A stretch of 22,710 nt of DNA. Source: CAYJBH01 sp964371365 (GTDB taxonomy: Bacteria > Bacillota > Clostridia > Oscillospirales > Ruminococcaceae). The stretch is from assembly GCA_964371365.1 (NCBI GenBank), contig CAYJMO010000032.1, positions 1-22,710 on the forward strand, read 5' to 3'. Both the position numbers and the translations under genes were made by a program. This document shows positions 1 to 8,062 of this stretch, piece after piece; position 1 is the first letter of the stretch; each line of letters opens with the position of its first letter. The notes below the pieces were generated by a model. It did no database searches. It worked only from the letters and a program-made list of their open reading frames with translations, and was not told the origin of the DNA.

Positions 1-18
1 ATTTTCACAAAATAAAAC

Positions 19-60
19 AAAAAAATAATCCTACCGATGATTCGATAGGGTTATTTTTTT
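19..60 (-). terminator. Strong Rho-independent terminator, probably bidirectional
   Basis: A 12-bp stem pairs 22-33 with 46-57 (one G-U pair) and extends by A-T pairs to 19/60. The central CCTA/TAGG core is flanked by an A-run on the left and a T-run on the right, so each strand reads as a hairpin followed by a U-tract. The stop codon of the minus-strand SGNH gene (77-79) is 16 bases away, so this should end the minus-strand block. It could also terminate a convergent plus-strand gene lying left of the window. Confidence 0.9.
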
Positions 61-76
61 TATCAAATTTGAAGAA

Positions 77-1009
77 CTAAATGTCCTCGGTAAAAAGTCG
101 GGAAGTGAACTCGCCCAGACCGGTGACGGGGTCGAGGTGAAAACCATCATAGTACATCTCGTCAGGGTAGGCCACAATTTTCTCGTGTTCATAGTCCACG
201 ACGTCGACCCCCTCCTGCCTTAAACGCTCGATGGTGTCGAGCATAATTATATCGATGCCGAGTGGCTTTACCACTAACTCCGTTATACTCTCATGCGCCG
301 GAGGGAACACCACGGTGAAGTTGATCCCCAGCTCGGTGCACTGTTCATTTATCTTAATAATACGCTCTATCGCCGCAGTGTTGAGGGTGTAGTTTTCACT
401 GTTAGGGTAGATATTGTCCTCGGCATAGTCTATAAGGTTTTGGCGGTAGGGCAAAGGTTCGCCATTCTCGTCCACAAAATCGGACGGCTCCCAAACGCCC
501 TGCTCCATCGACACGCCACTGCGCTGACCCTGCAATATAAGGCGAATTTCGTTCAGCATCTCTAAATTGTAGTTAAAGTTGGTCATATAGGCAAGCGGAT
601 TTTCCACCACCAACTCTATCTGGTCGGTACGATCGCGGCTGTAGCTATTATTGAGGGTATAAAACGAGATGCTGAGCACAACGTCTTTAAGCTCCGGATT
701 GGTCTTGAGCGCAAAATCAAAGAGATCCATCGCCTCCGTAATCGACGCGCCGCCAAAACATAGGTTTTTATATTCTTTACCTGTCAACTCACCCACCAGT
801 TCCATGTCAAGATGTGCAAGTCGAGAGTCCCCGACGATTATACTGTCACTTGGGTCTTGCAGATAGGCACGTGTGCGGTATATGACACTGTTGGTGTTGG
901 CGTATTCCTTTATTCCGAAGTAGTTGTACGGCTCAAAGATAAAGAACAGCACAAAATACCCGACCACAGGCAGGAGGAGGAGAGCTATTCTTAATAAAAG
1001 TTTTTTCAT
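77..1009 (-). CDS. SGNH/GDSL-like membrane-anchored protein, probable partner of the adjacent MBOAT acyltransferase
   Basis: 310 aa. One N-terminal membrane segment (about residues 4-25) leaves the rest outside the membrane. Residues 60-63 read GDSR, matching block I of SGNH hydrolases with Ser62 as the nucleophile. The FGGAS segment near residues 85-89 fits the block II glycine. Near the C-terminus Asp288 and His291 form the D-x-x-H of block V (YYDGFHLDP), so a Ser-Asp-His triad is visible. Start choice: ATG at 1009 has AAGGA 6 bases upstream. The gene follows the MBOAT gene by 64 bp on the same strand. MBOAT plus SGNH/DltD/AlgJ-like pairs acylate extracellular polymers, so transfer or removal of acyl groups on an envelope glycan or teichoic-type polymer is inferred. 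The substrate cannot be read from the sequence. Confidence 0.8.
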   Translation of the reverse strand: MKKLLLRIALLLLPVVGYFVLFFIFEPYNYFGIKEYANTNSVIYRTRAYLQDPSDSIIVGDSRLAHLDMELVGELTGKEYKNLCFGGASITEAMDLFDFALKTNPELKDVVLSISFYTLNNSYSRDRTDQIELVVENPLAYMTNFNYNLEMLNEIRLILQGQRSGVSMEQGVWEPSDFVDENGEPLPYRQNLIDYAEDNIYPNSENYTLNTAAIERIIKINEQCTELGINFTVVFPPAHESITELVVKPLGIDIIMLDTIERLRQEGVDVVDYEHEKIVAYPDEMYYDGFHLDPVTGLGEFTSRLFTEDI

Positions 1010-1073
1010 TAAATTCCTTTTTCGCAGATCGATTTAACACTTCTTCGCTCTTACTTCTTACCTATTATCTCAA

Positions 1074-2522
1074 CTAAAATCCACCATAAATAAAGCTTGC
1101 AGAACTGCCGTATCCGCCGTTATTAAGCAGAAAACCGGCGAGACAAAGCGCTATTATAAGGTAATAGACCGCCCACCGACCGCGCGCATTGCATATCAAC
1201 TGTTGTTCCGAGCGGTTTTTGGTGAACACGAGGTGGTCAAGCAGTAGCGACAGCGCGGTGGAGATAACCGCAAAGGCGAGATAACCGACGGCAATGATGG
1301 GCTCGGCGTTATATCCGCTCGCCGCGTCATAAAACAGTGAGAGGTCAAAGGACGGAATACTCACTATTCTTGTGAGGACGCTAAAAGCCTCGCCGATACT
1401 CTCGGCACGAAAAAACACAAGGCTAAAGTTGAACAGCAGGAAAACGACGGCGCGTTTCGCCCACATGACGGCAGGTTTTTGCTTTTTCTTTGGTTTGCCA
1501 AACAGCTTGTGCAATAGCTCCTCACCGATGCGAAATACAGCCTGCAACACACCCCATATCAAAAAGGTCAGCCCTGCACCATGCCAAACACCCGATATTA
1601 CAAATAGTATAAATATTGTGCTGTACAACGGAGTGTTTTGAAAAAAGCGACCGATAATCGGTAGTTTTGAGAGTGGTCTGCCCCAGACGAGCGGTGTAAA
1701 GATGTAGTCCTGCAACCATTTTGACAGCGATATATGCCACCGCGACCAAAAAGCGGAAAAGTTGGTGCTGTAAAAGGGTTGCTTAAAGTTGGGCGCAAGT
1801 GTTATGCCGAAAATCTGTGCCGTGCCGCGCGCTATGTCGGTGTAGCCGGCAAAATCGAAGTAGAGTTGCAGTGTAAAGAGGATTGTCGCAAAAAACAGCA
1901 CTCCGCCGCCGAGGGTCTCATCCGAAAAAATCGGAGCGATGAGCAGACCGAGCGGTATCGCAACGCAGAGTTTTTTTACATAGCCCAGACACAGGATAAA
2001 AAGCCCCTCGGTAATTTTTTGATAGTTAAAATGAAGAGGTTTTTCCAGTTCGGCGAGTAGGGTGTCGGTGCGTGGGATAGGACCTGCGACAAGTTGGGGG
2101 AAAAAACCGATAAAAAGGCTGTATTTGAGAAGGTTTTTCTCCGGTTTAGCCGCACCGGTGACGATGTCGGCAAGGTAGCCGACGGTGGAAAAGGTGTAGT
2201 AGCTAATCCCGACCGGCAGAAGAATTTCAAAGTCCTCCGGCAGGAATAGTGTGGCATATTTGTAGTAGCAAAGTCCGGCAACGGCGAGGATTATGGCGAG
2301 CGTCAACACCCCGATCCCACGACCTTTTTGCAGTGCAAGACCGCCGAAATACCCAAGAGCAATATAGGCGGGCAGGACAAAAAACAGGCTCGGTGCAAAG
2401 GCGATATAAAAACCAAGACTGACCACCACCAAAAAGCCGACACGAAATCGAGCCGGCAGGAAATAAAAAAGTACCGCCACAATGGGCAGGAATATTAGGT
2501 AGGTGGTTGAAAGGGTGTTCAT
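1074..2522 (-). CDS. MBOAT family membrane-bound O-acyltransferase (AlgI/DltB-like)
   Basis: 482 aa and highly hydrophobic throughout, with about ten or more membrane segments. The family signatures are clear: QLVAGPIPR at 143-151, FDFAGYTDIARG at 222-233, RWHISLSKWL at 261-270, and GVWHGAG at 311-317 with the invariant catalytic His314. The C-terminus ends SFIYGGF, much like the FIYFQF ending of AlgI-type proteins. Length is normal for AlgI (about 460-520 aa). The family moves acyl groups from a cytoplasmic donor across the membrane onto a polymer or onto an SGNH partner, and the next gene encodes such a partner. The predicted ATG has only a weak purine-rich upstream site. The 184-bp gap from ptsI carries an inverted-repeat element. 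Alginate, teichoic acid, peptidoglycan and exopolysaccharide substrates all remain possible. Confidence 0.93.
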   Translation of the reverse strand: MNTLSTTYLIFLPIVAVLFYFLPARFRVGFLVVVSLGFYIAFAPSLFFVLPAYIALGYFGGLALQKGRGIGVLTLAIILAVAGLCYYKYATLFLPEDFEILLPVGISYYTFSTVGYLADIVTGAAKPEKNLLKYSLFIGFFPQLVAGPIPRTDTLLAELEKPLHFNYQKITEGLFILCLGYVKKLCVAIPLGLLIAPIFSDETLGGGVLFFATILFTLQLYFDFAGYTDIARGTAQIFGITLAPNFKQPFYSTNFSAFWSRWHISLSKWLQDYIFTPLVWGRPLSKLPIIGRFFQNTPLYSTIFILFVISGVWHGAGLTFLIWGVLQAVFRIGEELLHKLFGKPKKKQKPAVMWAKRAVVFLLFNFSLVFFRAESIGEAFSVLTRIVSIPSFDLSLFYDAASGYNAEPIIAVGYLAFAVISTALSLLLDHLVFTKNRSEQQLICNARGRWAVYYLIIALCLAGFLLNNGGYGSSASFIYGGF

Positions 2523-2550
2523 TTTTTTACCGTTTTGTTTTGTGGATAAT

Positions 2551-2692
2551 TGTAGGGGCGGATTCTATATCCGCCCGACCCGACCGGTGTGCACCGATAA
2601 TTATTGTGTCGGGAGGAGCAGAGCCCCTCCCCTACACCCTGATCGTGAGGTTCATCAGGCAGATACAGACGGATATAAAATCCACCCCTACT
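2551..2692. repeat. Compound inverted-repeat element, copy 1 (three arms)
   Basis: The core element is 2551-2636 (86 bp) and begins TGTAGGGG and ends CCCCTACA. The left arm 2551-2579 contains a small palindrome, GGGCGGAT...ATCCGCCC. The right arm 2608-2636 is of a different type (GGGAGG...CCTCCC). Its reverse complement matches the left arm of the copy at 8696-8722 over 27 bases. Outside the core, 2670-2692 reverse-complemented resembles the left arm (TAGGGGTGGAT...ATATCC), so a third arm is present. A small stem CCTGAT/ATCAGG lies at 2639-2660. It fills most of the 184-bp gap between ptsI and the MBOAT gene and holds no gene. Confidence 0.85.
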
Positions 2693-2706
2693 ACCTTAAC
2701 CGATAC

Positions 2707-4320
2707 TCATACCAACGAAATAGTATTGTTCGCAATATACTCCCTCACCTCCCCGATAAAGGGCGCGGACATGGAGAGGGTGTTTATGGACAGTTCAAGG
2801 TAGCGCATGGCTATCTCCGGTTGGGAGGCGGACTCACCACAGACCGACACCGGAATACTCTCCTGCTTTGCCGCCTTGACCGTCATATCTATAAGGCGCA
2901 GTACCGCGGTAGAGGCGGAGAGAAAATAGCTGTCGACCAGTGGATTTTCACGGTCGGCGGCGTGGGTGTACTGTGTGAGGTCGTTGGTACCGATGCTGAA
3001 AAAGTCGGCGTACTTCGCAAGCTCATTTGCACAAAGGGCGGCGGCAGGTGTCTCAATCATGGCACCGAACTTTATACTTTTGGAGTAGTTTATTCGCTCC
3101 TGGTCGAGGTCGTGTTTAACCTTGTTCACCACCTCCATCGCCTCATTAAAGTCGCTAATGGTAGCAATCATCGGGAACATTACATTTATCTTGCCGTGCG
3201 TCGAGGCACGAATGATTGCCGACAGCTGATCTCGAAATATATCGCGTCGCAGTAGCGACATACGGATACCGCGCACTCCGAGTGCGGGGTTGGGTTCATC
3301 ACTCACCGAGAGGTTGCGCGAGATTTTATCCGCGCCGATATCCATGGTGCGAATGGTTAGCGAGTACCCCCTCGCCGCCTTGACACATTCACTGTAAAAA
3401 CGCAGTTGTTCGGCGTAGTCCGGCAGTGTCTTGCCCATATAAAGACCCTCGGTGCGAAGCAGACCGATGCCGGTCGCACCGGACGCGAGTGCCGCCGAGA
3501 TGTCCTGAGGCGTGGAGCAGTTGGCATACAGGTTAATTTTGATGTTGTTTTTAGAGACGGCAGGTCCGCTCAGCGTTCGGCTGAGACGTTCTTTATTGAG
3601 CTGTATAGACTTGATACGGTGGGCAAAACGAAGTTTGACACCATCGCTTGGGTAGAGAAAAATCTCGCCGGTGTTGCCGTCCACCGCTATCTGATCGCCG
3701 TCCTTGATGCTGTCAAGGTCGATGGGAGCGCGCACGACGGCAGGTATGCCCATGGTGCGTGCGATAATGGAGGCATGACCCTGCTTTGAACCCTTGATGG
3801 TGACCACCCCGAGCAGTTTCGTCCTGTCAACCGACACCATGTCGCTCGGTGTAAGCTCCTCCGCAAGGATAATGGAGGGGGATTTAAGTGTCAAACGCTC
3901 CCGTGGGGCGTCGTCTAAGATATCCACCACACGACGGCAGGCGTCCTTAATGTCGATACTGCGCTCGCTAAAATAGTCGTCGCCTATGTTGCGCATCTTC
4001 TTTTCAAAGATGTTGGAGGCACGTCCGACCGAGGCGGCGGCACCTGCACCGGCATCGATATACTGGTAGACCTCTTGAATATAGCCGTTGTCCGATAGTA
4101 TTGCTATCTGAAATTCGATGATGTCCCTATCCTCGCCGCTCGTCTGGTCACGTAGCATGACCAGCTCGTCCTTGGCGAGCAGGTTCGCCGCATCGAAACG
4201 CTTTTTCTCCTCGGAGGGGTGTTTCATCTGGCGGCCGACACCGGGATTGACACGGTCGGGTATGCGCACCTGACCTATTGCTATGCCGGATGCCGCAGAG
4301 ATACCGTTGAAAATCTGCAT
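2707..4320 (-). CDS. ptsI: Phosphoenolpyruvate-protein phosphotransferase (PTS enzyme I-like)
   Basis: 537 aa. It transfers phosphate from PEP to a histidine and then to HPr at the head of the sugar phosphotransferase system. The N-terminus (MQIFNGISAASGIAIGQ) is typical. The phosphorylated histidine is His182 in GSKQGHASIIAR, followed by GIPAVV. The PEP-binding TIM barrel follows, with GLLRTE, DIGADK, NPALGVRGIR, MFPM, MIETPAAAL and SIGTNDLTQY carrying the Mg-binding Glu and Asp. VCGE carries the C-terminal catalytic Cys494. Start: ATG at 4320 has AAAGGA 7-8 bases upstream. The reading frame stays open to 4410 but runs into a repeat and lacks any site there. Oddities: the usual GG-x-TSH reads GSKQGH, the protein is about 30 aa shorter than usual, and no ptsH or sugar permease lies nearby. 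Confidence 0.92.
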   Translation of the reverse strand: MQIFNGISAASGIAIGQVRIPDRVNPGVGRQMKHPSEEKKRFDAANLLAKDELVMLRDQTSGEDRDIIEFQIAILSDNGYIQEVYQYIDAGAGAAASVGRASNIFEKKMRNIGDDYFSERSIDIKDACRRVVDILDDAPRERLTLKSPSIILAEELTPSDMVSVDRTKLLGVVTIKGSKQGHASIIARTMGIPAVVRAPIDLDSIKDGDQIAVDGNTGEIFLYPSDGVKLRFAHRIKSIQLNKERLSRTLSGPAVSKNNIKINLYANCSTPQDISAALASGATGIGLLRTEGLYMGKTLPDYAEQLRFYSECVKAARGYSLTIRTMDIGADKISRNLSVSDEPNPALGVRGIRMSLLRRDIFRDQLSAIIRASTHGKINVMFPMIATISDFNEAMEVVNKVKHDLDQERINYSKSIKFGAMIETPAAALCANELAKYADFFSIGTNDLTQYTHAADRENPLVDSYFLSASTAVLRLIDMTVKAAKQESIPVSVCGESASQPEIAMRYLELSINTLSMSAPFIGEVREYIANNTISLV

Positions 4321-4373
4321 AACAATCAATCCTTTCGTTGTTTTTTGGTTTGAAACGAACAATGATGTGTGTT

Positions 4374-4450
4374 TGTAGGGGAGGGGTTGCCCCTCCCGCC
4401 CTGATTGCACATTTAACCTTTGGGTCGGGAGGGGTGACCCCTCCCCTACA
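4374..4450. repeat. 77-bp inverted-repeat element, copy 2
   Basis: The left arm 4374-4398 and right arm 4426-4450 are inverted copies agreeing at 23 of 25 positions. Both ends read TGTAGGGGAGGGG / CCCCTCCCCTACA. Each arm is itself a short GC-rich palindrome, so the transcript could fold either as one long hairpin or as two small ones. It lies between the smc stop (4458) and the ptsI start (4320). It has no U-tract on either side, so it is not an ordinary terminator, and no transposase is present. Confidence 0.9.
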
Positions 4451-4457
4451 GCCCGAC

Positions 4458-7400
4458 TTACTCCGCTACCAACATTTGTATATCATTCGTGGCGGCGTCA
4501 AGACGGAGTAGCTTTGATACACCGTCCTCCTGCATGGTCACACCGTAGAGCACATCCGCCTCCTCCATAGTGCCACGGCGGTGGGTAATCACAATAAACT
4601 GGGTGCGCTCGGTAATATTTTTAAGGTACGCTGCAAACCGCACCACGTTGACATCGTCGAGGGCGGCGTCAATCTCGTCCAACACACAAAACGGCGCCGG
4701 ATTGACCGCGAGTATCGCAAAATATATTGCTATAGCGACCAGAGCCTGCTCACCTCCGGACAAACTCTCAAGGTTTTTAATCACCTTGCCGGGTGGTGAG
4801 ACCGAGATATCGATACCACTCTCTAAGATGCTGTCCGGATCGGATAGCGCAAGCTTTGCACTGCCACCCCCGAAAAGCCGCACGAAGATGTCGCCGAAAT
4901 GGCGGTTTATCTGCTCAAAACTGTCGGCAAAGATGTTCTTCATCTCGTCCGAGAGCTCATGTATCAACTTAATCAACCCGTTTCGCGCCTGTTCTATGTC
5001 GCCGAGCTGTTTTTTCATAAACTCGTATCGCTGTGATACCTCGGCATACTCCTCGATGGCGGCGACGTTGACGTTGCCGAGCGAGCGTATTTCCGAGCGC
5101 AGTTCAATAACCCTCCTTTTGAGTGAGGCAAGGCTTTCATACTCTATGACAAACTCGGCGGCATCGGTTATGCCGAGCTCATACTCCTCCCACAGCTTGG
5201 TAATGGTGCTGTCGTATTCACTCTGAAGGGTGTGCTCCTTTTCCGACAGACGCGCGCGCTCCTGCCCGAGCTCCTCTCGCCGTGCATAATACTGCTTGAC
5301 CTCGTTTGAAAGACGGGTTATCTCCCCCTCGCCGGAGAGGCGGTTTTCTCTTATCTCGACTATATCTTTTTGTAGCTGTTCGGCTCGTTTTGCCGCCTCG
5401 GACTTTAATGTAGTTAACCGCTCTGACTCGAGCACATTGTCGGCAATAAGTTTATCTAATGTTGCGATCTGCTCGGCACGTGTTTGTCGATCCAACTCCG
5501 CCGCTCCTGCCTGCCTGACAAGCGTGTCATAGACATTCTGTGCCTGTTCCACATCCTTTTGTAGCGCCAGTGCTTTGAGTCGTGCCTCTGAAAGGCTGTC
5601 CTGTTTTTGACGAATGGTGTCGGAACGGCTCTCGTCCCTATGCTGGTTCACCTGCGACTCCATCGCCGTGGTCTGCTCAATCGTCTGGTTTATCTCGCGT
5701 GCAATCTCGTTTTTGCGCTCGCCGAGGGTCTTTATCCGCTCCTGCAGTGCATCGATACGTGCACTCGCCGTCTCAACCGCTTCAAGTGCTACATCACGCA
5801 GGTGCCGCGCCGCCTCCTCTGCCGAGGTCAGACGGATTAGCTCCTCCTGTGCCGAGCGTCGTTCCGCATCACCTGCCGTCATGTCCGCTTCCAGTGCGGC
5901 AAGTTCACGCTGGGTGTTGGTGTAGGTCACATGCAATTCCTTGACCTTTTCGGTCTGTTTCGCAATGTTTTGAGTTAAGGTCTCTATCTCGGTGCGGCGG
6001 CTGAATGCGCCACTGCTCCTGCCGAGCGAGCCGCCGGTGAACGAACCACCTGCGTTTATAACCTGACCATCGGTGGTGACTATACGATATCGGTAGGACA
6101 GTTGTTTTGCGTACCGTCCTGCCGTGTTAAGATCCTCTGCTATCAGTATACGACCGAGCAAACCTGAGACTATGTCGGAATAACGCGCATCGCAACGCAC
6201 AAGCTCCTCTGCAATAACCGCACCGTCCGGTATCTGCTCACGTATCTCGCCCGAACGTCGAACCGTGTCGAGCGGCAGGAATGTTGCCCTGCCGAGCCGA
6301 TCCTCTTTGAGCATGGATATAGCCGCCTTGGCACTACGCTCGCTCTCAACTATGATGTTCTGCGCGGCCGCGCCGAGGGCGGTCTCGATGGCGACCTCGT
6401 ACCCTTTTTCCACCTTTAATAATGAGGAGACCGCGCCGAGAATACCGGATAGACGGCCGTTTTCACCGGCGGTTAGTACGGCACGCACCGAGCCGGAAAA
6501 TCCCTCGTTACTCTTTTGTAGATCCTCTAAAATATGCAGGCGGTCGGTCATCTTGCGCACACTGTGGGACAGCTCGTCGTAGCGCTCTTTTGCATCGTAT
6601 GTGCGTTTTTTGCCGGAATCAAGCTTTAAACGCATACCCTCCGACATGTTGTTGAATCGGGAGATAAGCTCTTCGGCATCCTCCTTTTTACGGCGTGCCT
6701 GTTTGTGATTTTCTCGCGCTGTTTCGAGCTTTTCCTCCTCGGCGGTGAGGTTGGTCGTCGCCTCCTCTTTTTGAAGGGTAAGGGTGTCGAGGTCCGCGCC
6801 GGCGGTCGCCTCCTTGATCTTTAGGTCGGACAGCACCGCGCCGAGCGAGGCAAGGCGATATTCTGCCGAGTCGCGTTCCCGTCCTGCCGCCTCTGCCGCC
6901 GCCGCGAGGTTATCTATTTCGGCGACCAACGTCCCGACCTCGCCCTCGGCGTTTTTGAGTTCCTCCTGCAGGTTTTTCAGTTGGGTGTGATGCTCGTCGA
7001 TACGCTCACTTTCCCCCTGCGTACGCTCGTTTATACCGGTTAGCTCACCGATAAGCGCATCCCGCCGACCGGTGTTGTGAATATTGTCGTTATTAAGCAC
7101 TGCGATGCGGTTAGCGTATGCCGCGCTCTCCTCGTCCGCCGAGCGAATGTCGAGGTTCTTTTGCTCTATCTCCATCAGCGCGTCCCCTGCCTTTTGACGC
7201 AGGTCATCGACGGCACTCTCCAGACGGTCGATGGTGTCGCGGTTTTCGTTATAATCCCGTGTAATAATCTCGTTCTTGTTCGCCGCCTCACGCAGTAACA
7301 CCTTGGTCTTTTGCATGGTGTCGAGGTAGAGCGTTATCTCGCATTTTTTGCGCTCCTCGGCAAGCACTATAAATCGCTTTGCCTTTTCGGCATCGCGTTC

Positions 7401-8018
7401 CAGCGGACCGACACGTGCATCCAGCTCGGAAAATATGTCGGTAAGTCGCACCAGGTTGTCGGCGGTGGCGGCGAGCTTTTTCTCCGCCTCGTTCTTGCGA
7501 TATCGGTATTTTGCGATACCGCTTGCCTCCTCAAAAATTTCCCGACGTTCAGCAGAGCGTGCCGAAACAATCTCGGCGATACGTCCCTGACCTATCATGG
7601 AGTAGCCGTCTCGGCCGAGGCCGGTATCGAGCAATAGTTCGTAGATATCTTTAAGTCGCACCTGTTTACCGTTTATGGTGTACTCGCTGTTGCCACTGCG
7701 GTAGACCTTGCGCCCGATGATGACCTCTTCCGCCTCAATATCTAAACGTTTTTCCGTGTTGTCGAGGGCGAGGCTGACCGACGCATAGCCCATTGCACCG
7801 CGGTTTTGGGTGCCGTCAAAGATGACCGCCTCCATCTTGGAGCCGCCGCGAAGTTGCTTTGGACTGGTCTCGCCCATGACCCATCGAATAGCATCGGAGA
7901 TGTTACTCTTTCCACTTCCGTTCGGACCTACTACGGCGGTTATGCCGGACTCAAAGCCAACCTTTATCCTATCCGGAAAAGATTTAAACCCCTGTATTTC
8001 GATCCGTTTAAGTACCAT
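4458..8018 (-). CDS. smc: Chromosome segregation protein SMC
   Basis: 1186 aa, the usual length for bacterial SMC. The N-terminal ATPase half has Walker A GPNGSGKS at 31-38 and a Q-loop near Gln144. A long coiled coil runs about 173-505. The hinge at about 523-670 has GRLSGILG and the glycine-rich GGSFTGGS turn. The returning coiled coil is about 680-1030. The C-terminal head has the signature LSGGEQ at 1086-1091 and Walker B CVLDEIDAALD with Asp1114 and Glu1115. It forms the condensin dimer that, with ScpA/ScpB, loads on and compacts the chromosome; scpA and scpB are not in the window. Start: ATG at 8018 is preceded by GGAGGAAG. It lies 44 bp after V-ATPase subunit D. The frequent Bacillota context with rnc and ftsY is absent. 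Confidence 0.98.
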   Translation of the reverse strand: MVLKRIEIQGFKSFPDRIKVGFESGITAVVGPNGSGKSNISDAIRWVMGETSPKQLRGGSKMEAVIFDGTQNRGAMGYASVSLALDNTEKRLDIEAEEVIIGRKVYRSGNSEYTINGKQVRLKDIYELLLDTGLGRDGYSMIGQGRIAEIVSARSAERREIFEEASGIAKYRYRKNEAEKKLAATADNLVRLTDIFSELDARVGPLERDAEKAKRFIVLAEERKKCEITLYLDTMQKTKVLLREAANKNEIITRDYNENRDTIDRLESAVDDLRQKAGDALMEIEQKNLDIRSADEESAAYANRIAVLNNDNIHNTGRRDALIGELTGINERTQGESERIDEHHTQLKNLQEELKNAEGEVGTLVAEIDNLAAAAEAAGRERDSAEYRLASLGAVLSDLKIKEATAGADLDTLTLQKEEATTNLTAEEEKLETARENHKQARRKKEDAEELISRFNNMSEGMRLKLDSGKKRTYDAKERYDELSHSVRKMTDRLHILEDLQKSNEGFSGSVRAVLTAGENGRLSGILGAVSSLLKVEKGYEVAIETALGAAAQNIIVESERSAKAAISMLKEDRLGRATFLPLDTVRRSGEIREQIPDGAVIAEELVRCDARYSDIVSGLLGRILIAEDLNTAGRYAKQLSYRYRIVTTDGQVINAGGSFTGGSLGRSSGAFSRRTEIETLTQNIAKQTEKVKELHVTYTNTQRELAALEADMTAGDAERRSAQEELIRLTSAEEAARHLRDVALEAVETASARIDALQERIKTLGERKNEIAREINQTIEQTTAMESQVNQHRDESRSDTIRQKQDSLSEARLKALALQKDVEQAQNVYDTLVRQAGAAELDRQTRAEQIATLDKLIADNVLESERLTTLKSEAAKRAEQLQKDIVEIRENRLSGEGEITRLSNEVKQYYARREELGQERARLSEKEHTLQSEYDSTITKLWEEYELGITDAAEFVIEYESLASLKRRVIELRSEIRSLGNVNVAAIEEYAEVSQRYEFMKKQLGDIEQARNGLIKLIHELSDEMKNIFADSFEQINRHFGDIFVRLFGGGSAKLALSDPDSILESGIDISVSPPGKVIKNLESLSGGEQALVAIAIYFAILAVNPAPFCVLDEIDAALDDVNVVRFAAYLKNITERTQFIVITHRRGTMEEADVLYGVTMQEDGVSKLLRLDAATNDIQMLVAE

Positions 8019-8062
8019 CTTCCTCCATGTTTTGTGTCGGATATGCCCCTATTTTTTGCCCC

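Noticed and set aside
2503..3255. Plus-strand open frame of 250 codons opposite the ptsI 3' end and the repeat
   Set aside because: Mostly antisense to ptsI, its start region runs through the inverted-repeat element, and the predicted protein has no coherent features.
4321..4410. N-terminal extension of ptsI
   Set aside because: The extra 30 codons read through the right part of a dispersed repeat and resemble no enzyme I N-terminus; the ATG at 4320 has a good AAAGGA.
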